Source: Nocardioidaceae bacterium (lineage in GTDB: Bacteria; Actinomycetota; Actinomycetes; Propionibacteriales; Nocardioidaceae). Taken from it: a DNA stretch of 17,898 nt. The translations under genes were made by a program, and so were the position numbers. This document shows positions 1 through 6,996 of the stretch, piece after piece (the stretch's first letter is position 1; every line of letters begins with the position of its first letter). A model generated the notes under the pieces. It was given only the letters and a program-made list of their open reading frames with translations. It was not told where the DNA came from and ran no database searches. The stretch lies in NCBI GenBank assembly GCA_013696015.1, contig JACCZI010000046.1, positions 1-17,898 of the forward strand, in the 5' to 3' direction.

Positions 1-110
1 GTCGTCATCCCGAACGAGCAGTTTGGATTACGCTCTTGCCCGAGCGATCCTGGACGGCGCGCACAGTCCACAGCGACGCATCCAGATGTCGTTCCGGGAA
101 GGAACCGGCC

Positions 111-641
111 ATGACCACCACAGCGGAGCGAGCATCACCCGAGACGCAGAAGAGTCGGGACTCGCTGGCCACCCGCGTGGGGCTCGCCGTCCTCCGCGTC
201 GGCGTGGCCGTCTTGTGGATCGAGAACGCCGGGTGGAAGACACCGCCCGACTTCTCCTCGTTGCGCAGATACACCTCCGAGGCGGTCGAGCACCCCGTCG
301 TCCCACCCTTCACCTGGGTGGTCGAGCAGATCGTGCTGCCCAACTTCACTTTTTTCGCGTGGGTGACACTGCTCGTGGAGGCGTCCCTCGGAGCCTTTTT
401 GCTGATCGGGCTGGCGACGCGGCTGTGGGCACTCCTTGGCATCGGTCAGAGTCTTGCCATCACCATGTCAGTCATGAACGCCCCGAACGAGTGGGAGTGG
501 TCCTTCTACCTGATGATCCTCGCTCACGTCGCCGTGTTCGCCACTGCAGCCGGCCGTTGTTTCGGGCTGGACGAAGTGATGCGGCCCATCTGGCGAGCGT
601 CCGACAGTCGCCTGTCACGACTCCTGTTGAGGCTCTCATGA
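111..641 (+). CDS. DoxX/DoxD-like integral membrane protein
   Basis: 176-residue membrane protein with about four hydrophobic helices (roughly residues 23-38, 66-88, 90-119 and 131-147). The central block with a charged residue in the helix (VTLLVEASLGAFLLIGLATR, 85-104) and the later NEWEWSFYLM segment resemble the DoxX / DoxD (small thiosulfate:quinone oxidoreductase subunit) superfamily. Members are often linked to quinone or redox chemistry, but the precise role here is unknown. The ATG at 111 was chosen because GGGAAGGAA lies just upstream; the frame stays open to the left edge, but the upstream translation is not hydrophobic and looks non-coding. The gene is coupled to its downstream neighbour by an ATGA overlap. 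The family assignment is moderately sure; the substrate is not known. Confidence 0.75.
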   Translation: MTTTAERASPETQKSRDSLATRVGLAVLRVGVAVLWIENAGWKTPPDFSSLRRYTSEAVEHPVVPPFTWVVEQIVLPNFTFFAWVTLLVEASLGAFLLIGLATRLWALLGIGQSLAITMSVMNAPNEWEWSFYLMILAHVAVFATAAGRCFGLDEVMRPIWRASDSRLSRLLLRLS

Positions 642-994
642 CACGACAACCGATCGACCGTGCTGCGATGGCTCTTGGCGTCGCAGGAGTGGTCAGCCTC
701 GGCTTCTCGCTGACCACCAGCTCGAACAATAATTTCGTGCTCGTGGAAGGCCTAGGTTTGCTCGTATTCCCCGTGCTGGGTGCCGTCGCCGTCGTGGGTG
801 GTGCGATTGGCCAACGCGGCGTCGTTCTCGCCGCCGGAGCCGCATACGTCGCCGCGGCTCTGATTCAGCTGGCACAGTTCGGCCGCTCTCCCAACTGGCT
901 CGACGGCAATGGGTCCACGTTCGCCCTGCTCTTGTCCTTGGGCATTGGGCTGCTGGTGGTCGGGTTCGCCCCGAGGCCGGCCCCGGGCGGGTAG
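638..994 (+). CDS. small four-helix membrane protein, unknown function
   Basis: 118-residue hydrophobic protein with about four membrane segments (roughly residues 8-26, 36-56, 62-80 and 95-111) and a polar loop (FGRSPNWLDGNGST, 81-94) before the last helix. The ATG overlaps the stop of the DoxX-like gene (ATGA), so it is very probably translated from the same mRNA. Only this start gives a compact membrane protein; the longer open frame to the left is a shadow of the DoxX gene. I do not recognise a characterised family. Coupling suggests it partners the DoxX-like protein in the membrane, but this is inference. Confidence 0.7.
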   Translation: MTRQPIDRAAMALGVAGVVSLGFSLTTSSNNNFVLVEGLGLLVFPVLGAVAVVGGAIGQRGVVLAAGAAYVAAALIQLAQFGRSPNWLDGNGSTFALLLSLGIGLLVVGFAPRPAPGG

Positions 995-1013
995 CGAACT
1001 ACGAGGAGCCACC

Positions 1014-1406
1014 ATGGACCCTGCCCTGCTCGACAGCGGTCTGGCGGCCGCACTCGGCCTGCGCTTCGACGCCGTCGGCGCCGACGAGGTCGTCATCTCG
1101 TGGACGGTGGACGAGCGGCATCTGCAGCCGTACGGGGTCGTGCACGGCGGGGTGTACTGCGCGGTCAACGAGACGGCCGCGAGTGTCGCCGGCTCGCTGT
1201 GGTTCGGCGATCGTGGCCGGGCCGTGGGAGTCTCCAACACCACCGATTTCTTGCGCCAGGCGGAGCTGGGCACGGACTTGACCGCGACGGCGTCGCCGGT
1301 CCACCGGGGCCGGCTGCAGCAGCTGTGGAGCGTCGAAACCCATGACGGCGACAGCCGCCTGGTCGCGCGTGGCCAGGTGCGGCTGCAGAACCTACCCGTC
1401 GACTAG
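1014..1406 (+). CDS. hotdog-fold acyl-CoA thioesterase, YdiI/MenI-like (PaaI superfamily)
   Basis: 130-residue single hotdog domain. The PaaI-type active site is clear: VVHGGVYCAVNETAASVAG at 42-60, with HGG at 44-46 and the likely catalytic Glu at 53. The surrounding pattern (VDxRHxQPxG before HGG, VGxxN after it, then G...PVHRGRLQQLW near 96-105) closely recalls E. coli YdiI/MenI, the 1,4-dihydroxy-2-naphthoyl-CoA thioesterase of menaquinone synthesis. That comparison is from memory, not an alignment. ATG at 1014 follows a GAGGAG-like Shine-Dalgarno. menB lies 3 kb downstream on the same strand, which favours DHNA-CoA as substrate, but PaaI-type thioesterases also act on phenylacetyl-CoA and other acyl-CoAs. 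Its last 15 nt overlap the convergent exporter gene. Confidence 0.85.
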   Translation: MDPALLDSGLAAALGLRFDAVGADEVVISWTVDERHLQPYGVVHGGVYCAVNETAASVAGSLWFGDRGRAVGVSNTTDFLRQAELGTDLTATASPVHRGRLQQLWSVETHDGDSRLVARGQVRLQNLPVD

Positions 1407-3122
1407 CGGTCGGCGCCCCCGCTCGCCGCCCTCGTCTAGCGCGCCCGCCCCGGCGTGCACGTTCGCCGGGGCGCTCTCGGCGGCTGCCAGCGCCTCCGCG
1501 TCGGCCTGACGGGCCTGGACGCCGGACATGGTGCGCAGCGGGACATCGGGCAGGAACGCGACGACGACCAGACTGACCACGATGATCCCGGCGGCGATCA
1601 GGAAGACCAGGTCCATCGACTCAGAGAACGCGACCTTGAGAGGACGCGCCAGCGCCGGGTCGATGGTGGCGATGAACGAGGTGTCGTCCAACGTCTCCGA
1701 GCCACCGCGGAGCAGTGCCACGTCGCCGGGGTTGGCTGCGGCGGCCGCCCGGAACGCATCCGTGCGGCTCACCGCCGCGACTTCGGAGATGATGTTGGCG
1801 GAGACCGTGCTGAACAACACCGAGAGGAACACCGCGGCACCGAGCGTGCCGCCCATCTGACGGAAGAAGGTGACCGAGGACGTTGCTACGCCCATCTCGG
1901 TCGGGTGGACGGCGTTCTGCACCGCCAGGATCACCGGCTGCATGTTGAAGCCGAGTCCGACTCCGACGATGGTCATGGCGATCATCGTGTGCCACACGGG
2001 GGTGTCGGCACCGACGAGGTGGAACAGGTAGAGGCCGATGACCAGGAGCGCGGCACCTCCCAGCGGGAACCTGCGGTAGTGGCCGGTCCGCGCGATGACC
2101 TGACCCGAGCCCAGAGCACCGATCATGATGCCGAGCATCAGCGGCAGGGTCTGCAGTCCCGCCTCCGTCGGGCTCGACCCCTTCACGACCTGCAGATACA
2201 GCGGCAGCAGGACGATCGTGCCGAACATGCCGGACCCCACGATGAAGCTGCTGACGCTGGAGATGGCGAACGACCGGTTGCGGAACATCCGCAGCGGCAG
2301 CAGCGCCTCATCCGCGTACGCGCGCTCCGCCAGCAGGAACAGCAGCAAACCGATCGCGCTGATCAGAAAGCACGTGATGGACCGCCCGGAGTCCCAGCCC
2401 CAGTGACGCCCTTGCTCGGCCACCGTTAGCAGCGGCACCAGCGCCACCAGGGCCAGGGCGCCGGGCCAGTCGATGCGGTGGTCGGTGCGGGTGTGTGGCA
2501 GCCGCAGCACTCGGCCGACGACGAAGAATGCGGCAACGCCGACCGGCACGTTGACGTAGAAGATCCAGCGCCAGCCGGCGACGCCGAGGATCGTGTCCGC
2601 ACCAGCGAGGAAGCCGCCGATGACTGGTCCGAGGACGCTCGAGGTCGCCCAGACGCCGAGGAACAGCCCCTGATACCGAGCGCGCTCGCGCGGCGGCACG
2701 ATGTCACCGAGGATCGCCAGCGCGAGCGCCATCAGTCCGCCGGCGCCCAACCCCTGCAGCGCGCGGAACGCGGCCAGCTCGTACATCGAGCTCGCCATGC
2801 CGCACAGCATCGAGCCGACAATGAAGATCGTGATGGCGGCTAGATAGAACGGCCGACGCCCGTAGATGTCGGAGAGCTTGCCGTACAACGGTGTCGAGAT
2901 CGTCGAGGTGATCAAGAAGGCCGTCGTGGCCCAGGCCTGGAGCTCGAAGCCCTGCAGGTCATCGGCGATCGTTCGGATGGCGGTGCTCACCACGGTCTGG
3001 TCGAGCGCGGCCAGGAACATGCCCAGCATCAGACCGGACAGGATCGTCAGAATCTGGCGGCGCGTGAACCCACCGTCGGCCGCTGGTTCGAGACGCGAAC
3101 CGGGCAGTGTCTCGCTCGTCAC
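1392..3122 (-). CDS. MFS multidrug exporter, DHA2 (EmrB/QacA) 14-TM family
   Basis: 576-residue proton-driven exporter of the drug:H+ antiporter-2 family, located in the cytoplasmic membrane. Diagnostic motifs are visible: LDQTVVSTAI in helix 1 (40-49), motif A GKLSDIYGRR (81-90), the motif B arginine R120 in RALQGLGAGG, and motif C GVWATSSVLGPVIGG (156-170). The length and number of hydrophobic stretches fit 14 helices, with a polar Ala-rich tail after about residue 535. The start is GTG at 3122, overlapping the stop of the marR gene (GTGA), so the two are one coupled transcription unit. The MarR neighbour suggests ligand-induced expression, for example by the exported compound. The substrate cannot be read from sequence. 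The 3' end overlaps the convergent thioesterase by 15 nt. Confidence 0.93.
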   Translation of the reverse strand: MTSETLPGSRLEPAADGGFTRRQILTILSGLMLGMFLAALDQTVVSTAIRTIADDLQGFELQAWATTAFLITSTISTPLYGKLSDIYGRRPFYLAAITIFIVGSMLCGMASSMYELAAFRALQGLGAGGLMALALAILGDIVPPRERARYQGLFLGVWATSSVLGPVIGGFLAGADTILGVAGWRWIFYVNVPVGVAAFFVVGRVLRLPHTRTDHRIDWPGALALVALVPLLTVAEQGRHWGWDSGRSITCFLISAIGLLLFLLAERAYADEALLPLRMFRNRSFAISSVSSFIVGSGMFGTIVLLPLYLQVVKGSSPTEAGLQTLPLMLGIMIGALGSGQVIARTGHYRRFPLGGAALLVIGLYLFHLVGADTPVWHTMIAMTIVGVGLGFNMQPVILAVQNAVHPTEMGVATSSVTFFRQMGGTLGAAVFLSVLFSTVSANIISEVAAVSRTDAFRAAAAANPGDVALLRGGSETLDDTSFIATIDPALARPLKVAFSESMDLVFLIAAGIIVVSLVVVAFLPDVPLRTMSGVQARQADAEALAAAESAPANVHAGAGALDEGGERGRRPLVDG

Positions 3123-3595
3123 ACCTCCACCTTCGCGGGCACCGGGTCAACAACGCCGATGAGCAGCTCGATGTCGTCGACGAAGCGGGTCAGCAGCGCC
3201 AGGAAGGACTTGAGCTCTTTGCGGTCCCAGTCCGCCACGACCTCCTCGAAGAACTCCCGGCGACGCTCGATCAGGTGGGCGACCTGATCCTCTCCGACGC
3301 TGGTCAGCGCCATCAGCGAGGCACGGCCGTCACGTGGGTCCGACTCCCGGCGCAACAACCCCTCGCGGACCAGGTCAGCGGCCTGCCGGCTGACCGTGGA
3401 TGCATCGACGTGGCAGGTCGTCGCGAGGTCCGCGACCCGCTGCGGTCCCAGGCGGTGGATCACGAGCAAGAGGACGTTGGCCGACCGGTCGTACGTCCCA
3501 CCCGGTGGCCAGCTCTTGAGTCGCTGCAGGAGTCGGCTGAGCCGGACCACCTGGGTCACCAGTGGGTCGGTGCTGCGGGTGGCAGTGCGTGGCAT
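3119..3595 (-). CDS. MarR-family transcriptional regulator
   Basis: 158-residue winged-helix repressor. The DNA-binding region runs from about 45 to 98: a helix around LGPQRVADLATT (49-60), the recognition helix DASTVSRQAADLVREGLL (64-81) and the wing RESDPRDGRASLMALT (83-98), with the DxRxxR/K-type wing typical of MarR. The C-terminal helices (103-147) would form the dimer interface. ATG at 3595 is supported by AAGGAG seven nt upstream; the longer open frame to the right is not convincing protein. It is first in the operon with the DHA2 exporter, the common arrangement in which MarR represses its own operon until a small molecule binds. The divergent tenA-like gene could share the control region. 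Confidence 0.93.
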   Translation of the reverse strand: MPRTATRSTDPLVTQVVRLSRLLQRLKSWPPGGTYDRSANVLLLVIHRLGPQRVADLATTCHVDASTVSRQAADLVREGLLRRESDPRDGRASLMALTSVGEDQVAHLIERRREFFEEVVADWDRKELKSFLALLTRFVDDIELLIGVVDPVPAKVEV

Positions 3596-3600
3596 GACAA

Positions 3601-3643
3601 ACTCCTTGCATACAGCAGGTACTTGTATCCTACATGCATATTG
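3601..3643 (-). promoter_or_regulatory. probable marR-exporter promoter and MarR operator
   Basis: A locally A/T-rich stretch in an otherwise GC-rich region directly before marR. It holds an imperfect inverted repeat CTTGTA-TCC-TACATG (3622-3636) and an overlapping ATGCAT palindrome (3634-3639), on the marR side of the 129-nt gap between divergent genes. On the minus strand TAGGAT (3627-3632) could be a -10 element; no good -35 is evident. Autoregulation from such a site is typical of MarR proteins. The exact operator and promoter elements are inference. Confidence 0.45.
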
Positions 3644-3724
3644 GCACGCTCCGCACAGCGCCAGCCGGCGGGACCTCGGCGGGTGCTCCGGCGCAGCAGT
3701 GGCGCGGGGTCCACTATGTGAAGC

Positions 3725-4369
3725 ATGTCCACCGGCACCGACACGACGTCCGCGCAGCTGCGATCCCAAAATGCTGCCGAGTGGGCCCGGGCAGTGACCC
3801 ATCCGTTGATCGCGAACACCGCTGACGACTCGATCAGCGGTGAAGCCTTCGAGCACTGGATCGTCATCAACTCCCATTTCCTGCGTACCTACCGCCGCTT
3901 CATGATGGTGATGGGGACGTTGGCGCCGGACACCCGGGCCAGTCAGCTCATGTTCCAGGCCATCCGGCAGCTGGACGAGGAGCTTCGTCTAGCGGAGCAG
4001 TTCGCGAAAGAGCACGGCGTCGACATCAACGCAGCGCCAACTGCGCGCTCGATGGACTACAGCTCCTACGCCATGGCCTCGGTAGGCCAGGGCTGGGCGC
4101 GAGGCGTTGTGGTCGCCTTTGCTGTCGAAAGCCTCTACTTCGACGCCTGGAGCCGGGCACGGGAGATCGCCAGCCCCGAGGTGAGGTACTGGGACTTCAT
4201 CGACATGTGGAGCACCAGCTACCAGGCCGGGTTTGTCAATGGCCTGAGCCAACTGGTGGACAAGCTGCACGCGACGCCGGAGATCCAGCGGATCTTTCGC
4301 AACACCCTAAGACTGGAGCTGGCCAGCTGGGACGAGGCCTGCGGCTTGGAGTCCCCGGACGGCATCTGA
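3725..4369 (+). CDS. TenA/thiaminase II-like protein, cysteine-less TenA_E type
   Basis: 214-residue all-helical protein of the TenA/PqqC heme-oxygenase-like fold. The N-terminal FEHWIVINSHFLRTYRRFM (42-60) matches the TenA helix that normally carries a substrate-binding Asp; here that position appears to be Asn49. The segment VVVAFAVESLYFDAW (128-142) lacks the active-site Cys of classical TenA and has Glu135 instead, as in the TenA_E subgroup. A conserved late Glu is present in LRLELASWDEA (195-205). TenA_E proteins of plants are reported to salvage thiamin pyrimidine breakdown products, so a role in degraded-thiamin salvage is plausible. No other thi gene is seen in the window. It is divergent from marR and 35 nt before menB. 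The start at 3725 has only a weak ribosome site. Confidence 0.75.
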   Translation: MSTGTDTTSAQLRSQNAAEWARAVTHPLIANTADDSISGEAFEHWIVINSHFLRTYRRFMMVMGTLAPDTRASQLMFQAIRQLDEELRLAEQFAKEHGVDINAAPTARSMDYSSYAMASVGQGWARGVVVAFAVESLYFDAWSRAREIASPEVRYWDFIDMWSTSYQAGFVNGLSQLVDKLHATPEIQRIFRNTLRLELASWDEACGLESPDGI

Positions 4370-4404
4370 TACGCCAGCCGGTGTCGTCTGACAACCTGAC
4401 GACC

Positions 4405-5313
4405 ATGACCGCCCCCAGCCCCGTTTCGGCGACCTTCGATGCAGCCGCCTGGCGGCCTGTGCCTGGCTTTGCGGATCTCACCGACCTCACCTACCACCGG
4501 GCTGTCGACTCCGGCACGGTTCGGATCGCCTTCGACCGGCCGGAGGTGCGAAATGCGTTCCGCCCGCGGACGGTCGACGAGCTGCTGCGGGCGCTCGAGC
4601 ACGCCCGGGCTGCGTCCGACGTCGGCTGTGTCCTGCTCACAGGCAACGGGCCGTCTGCCACCGATGGTGGCTGGGCGTTCTGCTCCGGCGGGGACCAGCG
4701 CATCCGCGGCCGGGTCGGCTACGAGTACGCCGACGACGCGAGTGGTGACACGGCTCGTCTGGGCCGACTGCACATCCTGGATTGTCAGCGGCTCATCCGT
4801 TTCATGCCCAAGGTGGTGATAGCGGTCGTGCCGGGCTGGGCGGTCGGCGGCGGTCACTCGCTGCACGTCGTGTGCGACCTGACGCTCGCCTCCCGTGAGC
4901 ACGCCCGCTTCAAGCAGACCGACGCTGCCGTCGCCAGCTTCGACGGCGGTTTCGGGTCCGCCTACCTGGCCCGCCAGGTCGGTCAGAAACGCGCTCGCGA
5001 GATCTTCTTCCTGGGCCGAACGTATGACGCCGACGAGGCGTACGCCATGGGCATGGTCAACGCCGCCGTCCCACACGACCAGCTGGAGGCGGTCGCGCTG
5101 GAGTGGGCTGCGGAGGTCAACGCCAAGAGCCCGACGGCGCAGCGGATGTTGAAGTACGCGTTCAACCTGGTCGACGACGGCTTGGTGGGCCAGCAGCTGT
5201 TCGCCGGGGAGGCGACCCGTCTCGCCTACATGACCGATGAAGCCGCCGAAGGACGTGACGCCTTCCTGGAACACCGCCCCCCCGACTGGTCGGGCTATCC
5301 GCACTACTACTGA
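4405..5313 (+). CDS. menB: 1,4-dihydroxy-2-naphthoyl-CoA synthase
   Basis: 302-residue crotonase-fold enzyme that closes o-succinylbenzoyl-CoA to DHNA-CoA in menaquinone synthesis, in the cytoplasm. Family signatures are clear: DRPEVRNAFRP (44-54), the oxyanion-hole region FCSGGDQ (92-98), VVPGWAVGGGHSLHVVCDLTLA (141-162), ASFDGGFGSAYLARQVGQKRAREIFFLGRTY (177-207), and the MenB-specific C-terminus EGRDAFLEHRPPDWSGYPHYY (282-302). It closely resembles mycobacterial MenB. ATG at 4405 gives the usual length; an in-frame GTG at 4381 is an alternative, and neither has a strong Shine-Dalgarno. It lies close behind the tenA-like gene, possibly co-transcribed. A YdiI/MenI-like thioesterase for the next step is encoded at 1014-1406. 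Confidence 0.96.
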   Translation: MTAPSPVSATFDAAAWRPVPGFADLTDLTYHRAVDSGTVRIAFDRPEVRNAFRPRTVDELLRALEHARAASDVGCVLLTGNGPSATDGGWAFCSGGDQRIRGRVGYEYADDASGDTARLGRLHILDCQRLIRFMPKVVIAVVPGWAVGGGHSLHVVCDLTLASREHARFKQTDAAVASFDGGFGSAYLARQVGQKRAREIFFLGRTYDADEAYAMGMVNAAVPHDQLEAVALEWAAEVNAKSPTAQRMLKYAFNLVDDGLVGQQLFAGEATRLAYMTDEAAEGRDAFLEHRPPDWSGYPHYY

Positions 5314-5340
5314 GGACCGCCAACCTGGCTCGACCTCGCT

Positions 5341-6060
5341 TCACCCGGTGCCGGTGACGCTCTCCTGAGAGTGCACGAGTCGGAAGTACGCCAACGTCAC
5401 GACGAGCGCCGAGAACGGCGCAAAGAGGGTTCCGGAGATCAGCCCGCTCAGGATCTGACGCGGAGCGTCAGGCAGCGGCGCCAGGATGAGGCTGAGCACG
5501 ATGGCCGCGACGATCGCGAGCACGAACACGGTGACGATCGTCGCGAAGACATTCCAGTGGAAACCTCGGACGAGCTGGCGGCTGCGGCTGAAAGAGGTGC
5601 CGATGCTCACGCCTTCGATGACAAGGACCGGGACGATCAGGCACCAGATCGTGAGCAGGAACAGACCAGGCACGATGAACAAGATCAGACCGACGCCGAT
5701 CGCGATGCCGGCAAGGATCGACGCGATCGCGACCCGTCCCACGGCGGGACCCGCAGCCTTCAACGTGTCACCCAACGACAGGTCGACTCGGCCGTCGCGA
5801 ACATCCTCAACCGCCTTGACCAGTGCTGCCTGCACAAGAAATGCCGCGATGATCCCGACGATGGAGGCCAGGAGAGCGCCAACGACCCCAAGGGAACTCG
5901 TGAGAAGCGCCTGGATGAGCGTGGCGACGACATAGACCGCAAAGGCGATCGTCAGCAGGTGCAAGGCGTGGGCTCGGTACATGCGCCAGGCCTCGCCGAG
6001 AATTCCGGACAGCGGGTTCACGACCCAACGGTAACGCCCGCCCGTCGCGGCCATTGACAT
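5341..6060 (-). CDS. polytopic membrane protein (GPDPase membrane-domain / YciC-like)
   Basis: 239-residue hydrophobic protein with about six membrane segments (roughly 33-52, 56-84, 108-130, 131-150, 171-195 and 206-228). The block ILFIVPGLFLLTIWCLIVPVLVIEGVSIGTSFSRSRQLVRG (126-166) is characteristic of membrane proteins annotated as glycerophosphodiesterase membrane domain or YciC-like, in which an IVPG turn is followed by VP..V.EG and a charged S.RL..G stretch. No catalytic domain is attached, and the function is unknown. The start is ATG at 6060, with ATG at 6054 and a GTG further in as alternatives; a Shine-Dalgarno is weak, so translation may be nearly leaderless. It is convergent with menB and divergent from the DUF2975 operon, whose -35 overlaps its first codons. 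Confidence 0.72.
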   Translation of the reverse strand: MSMAATGGRYRWVVNPLSGILGEAWRMYRAHALHLLTIAFAVYVVATLIQALLTSSLGVVGALLASIVGIIAAFLVQAALVKAVEDVRDGRVDLSLGDTLKAAGPAVGRVAIASILAGIAIGVGLILFIVPGLFLLTIWCLIVPVLVIEGVSIGTSFSRSRQLVRGFHWNVFATIVTVFVLAIVAAIVLSLILAPLPDAPRQILSGLISGTLFAPFSALVVTLAYFRLVHSQESVTGTG

Positions 6061-6109
6061 ATCGATTTCCGATGCTATCGTTCTTCGATACACCGATTAT
6101 CGATAAGGA
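6054..6109 (+). promoter_or_regulatory. promoter with palindromic operators for the DUF2975-XRE operon
   Basis: On the plus strand a perfect -35 TTGACA (6054-6059) is followed after 16 nt by TATCGT (6076-6081) as -10, giving a start point near 6088 and a Shine-Dalgarno AAGGA (6105-6109) nine nt before the ATG at 6119. The same stretch is crowded with TATCGATA-type symmetry: TATCGAT (6060-6066), the inverted repeat TATCG-N5-CGATA (6076-6090) covering the -10, and the perfect palindrome TTATCGATAA (6097-6106) touching the Shine-Dalgarno. The layout suits autorepression by the operon's own XRE protein, and control of the divergent membrane gene. Protein binding is inference. Confidence 0.7.
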
Positions 6110-6118
6110 TCACGTCCC

Positions 6119-6706
6119 ATGGCAGAGTCCCGTTCGAACGGCGCCGCGACCATCCTCGCCGGAATCGCCACCCTCCTGGTGGTCGTGGGAGTCGGTACGG
6201 GCGTCTACGCGCTCGTCGGTGCACTCCTCGGCAACGACGAGGTTGCGGTGCATCAGACAGTGGCAGGAGACCACGTGGAGCGGCTCCCCGCCTCGGTCCT
6301 ACCCCCCAGCTCCGTTGATGTGACGATCCGCATCCGTGACGCCAGCCGAGAGCAGCGGTTGCTTGCCGCCGGTCGTGACGCCGTGGTCATCGTGCCGCTC
6401 GTGACCATCATGTGGCTCGCCCGCGGGCTGTTCCGATCCGTGCCTGACGGAGACCCCTTCACCGCTGTCAACGTCCGGCGGTTACGCGGCATCGGATTCT
6501 TGTGCCTCCTCGGCCTTCCAGCGGTATCGCTGCTCACCACCGCATTCGAAGACGCGCTGGCCGCCACTACCTCGACGGGGACGATCCTGGACACACCGTT
6601 CGGTATCTCCGAAGCGGGTCCGCTCGTTGGTCTGGGCGTCTTCGCCCTCGCCGAGGTCTTCGCTCGCGGAGTACGCCTCCGCGACGATGTCGAAGGCACC
6701 ATCTGA
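6119..6706 (+). CDS. DUF2975 membrane protein (YoaS-like)
   Basis: 195-residue protein with four hydrophobic helices (about 11-38, 86-104, 122-141 and 165-181) and an extracytoplasmic loop between the first two. The DUF2975 hallmarks are the DPFTAVNVRRLRGIG segment (112-126) before helix 3 and the C-terminal LAEVFARGVRLRDDVEGTI (177-195). AAGGA lies nine nt before the ATG. It is followed at once by a small XRE regulator; this membrane protein plus XRE pairing is recurrent in Firmicutes and Actinobacteria (for example yoaS-yozG in Bacillus). The biochemical role is unknown; a membrane sensor or antagonist of the linked regulator is a reasonable idea but unproven here. Confidence 0.85.
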   Translation: MAESRSNGAATILAGIATLLVVVGVGTGVYALVGALLGNDEVAVHQTVAGDHVERLPASVLPPSSVDVTIRIRDASREQRLLAAGRDAVVIVPLVTIMWLARGLFRSVPDGDPFTAVNVRRLRGIGFLCLLGLPAVSLLTTAFEDALAATTSTGTILDTPFGISEAGPLVGLGVFALAEVFARGVRLRDDVEGTI

Positions 6707-6707
6707 G

Positions 6708-6929
6708 GTGGTCGCCATCTCAGAGCACGGCATCGGCGTCCAACTCGACCGGCTCCTCGAGGAGCGAGGCATGACCCTGACGGAGCTCGCTGACCGCGTC
6801 GACATCACCGTCGTCAACCTGTCCGTCCTCAAGAACGGCCGAGCGCGTGCAGTGCGTTTCTCGACGCTCGCCGGCCTCTGCAGGGCCCTCGAGTGCCAGC
6901 CCGGCGACCTGCTGACCTACGAGTCGTGA
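6708..6929 (+). CDS. small XRE/Cro-C1 family regulator (YozG-like)
   Basis: 73-residue protein that is essentially one helix-turn-helix domain: VQLDRLLEERGMTLTELADRVDITVVNLSVLKNGRARAVRFSTLAGLCRALECQPGDLLTYE, with the turn around TELADRVDITVVNLSVLKNG (25-44) and the family ending PGDLL.YE. The GTG at 6708, two nt after the DUF2975 stop, gives the typical YozG-like N-terminus and has GAAGG upstream; an in-frame ATG at 6687 inside the previous gene would add seven residues. Co-translation with the DUF2975 protein is almost certain. The palindromes before the operon are the natural candidates for its binding sites. Confidence 0.88.
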   Translation: MVAISEHGIGVQLDRLLEERGMTLTELADRVDITVVNLSVLKNGRARAVRFSTLAGLCRALECQPGDLLTYES

Positions 6930-6996
6930 GTCCGCGCGGGGCGTCAACCCGCGCCACAGTCAACGCGTGTTCCGCCTTGCCTTACGGTTGGCTCCC

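Noticed and set aside
1..114. An open frame from the left edge to a stop at 112-114 (beginning VVIPNEQF), possibly the tail of an upstream gene such as an MscS-like channel.
   Set aside because: Only 37 codons are visible. The remainder is Arg/Pro-rich without hydrophobic or domain signals, and two other frames are also open, so coding cannot be supported.
23..994. Long plus-strand open frame across the whole DoxX gene.
   Set aside because: Only its 3' part from 638 is a convincing protein; the rest is an Arg/His-rich shadow of the DoxX-like gene in another frame.
1455..2429. Long plus-strand open frame opposite the DHA2 exporter.
   Set aside because: Its composition (Arg, Asp, Gln, His-rich, no hydrophobic core) is typical of antisense shadows of high-GC genes, and the exporter motifs on the other strand are unambiguous.
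4219..5304. Long minus-strand open frame opposite menB.
   Set aside because: It is an antisense shadow; menB is certain from its motifs.
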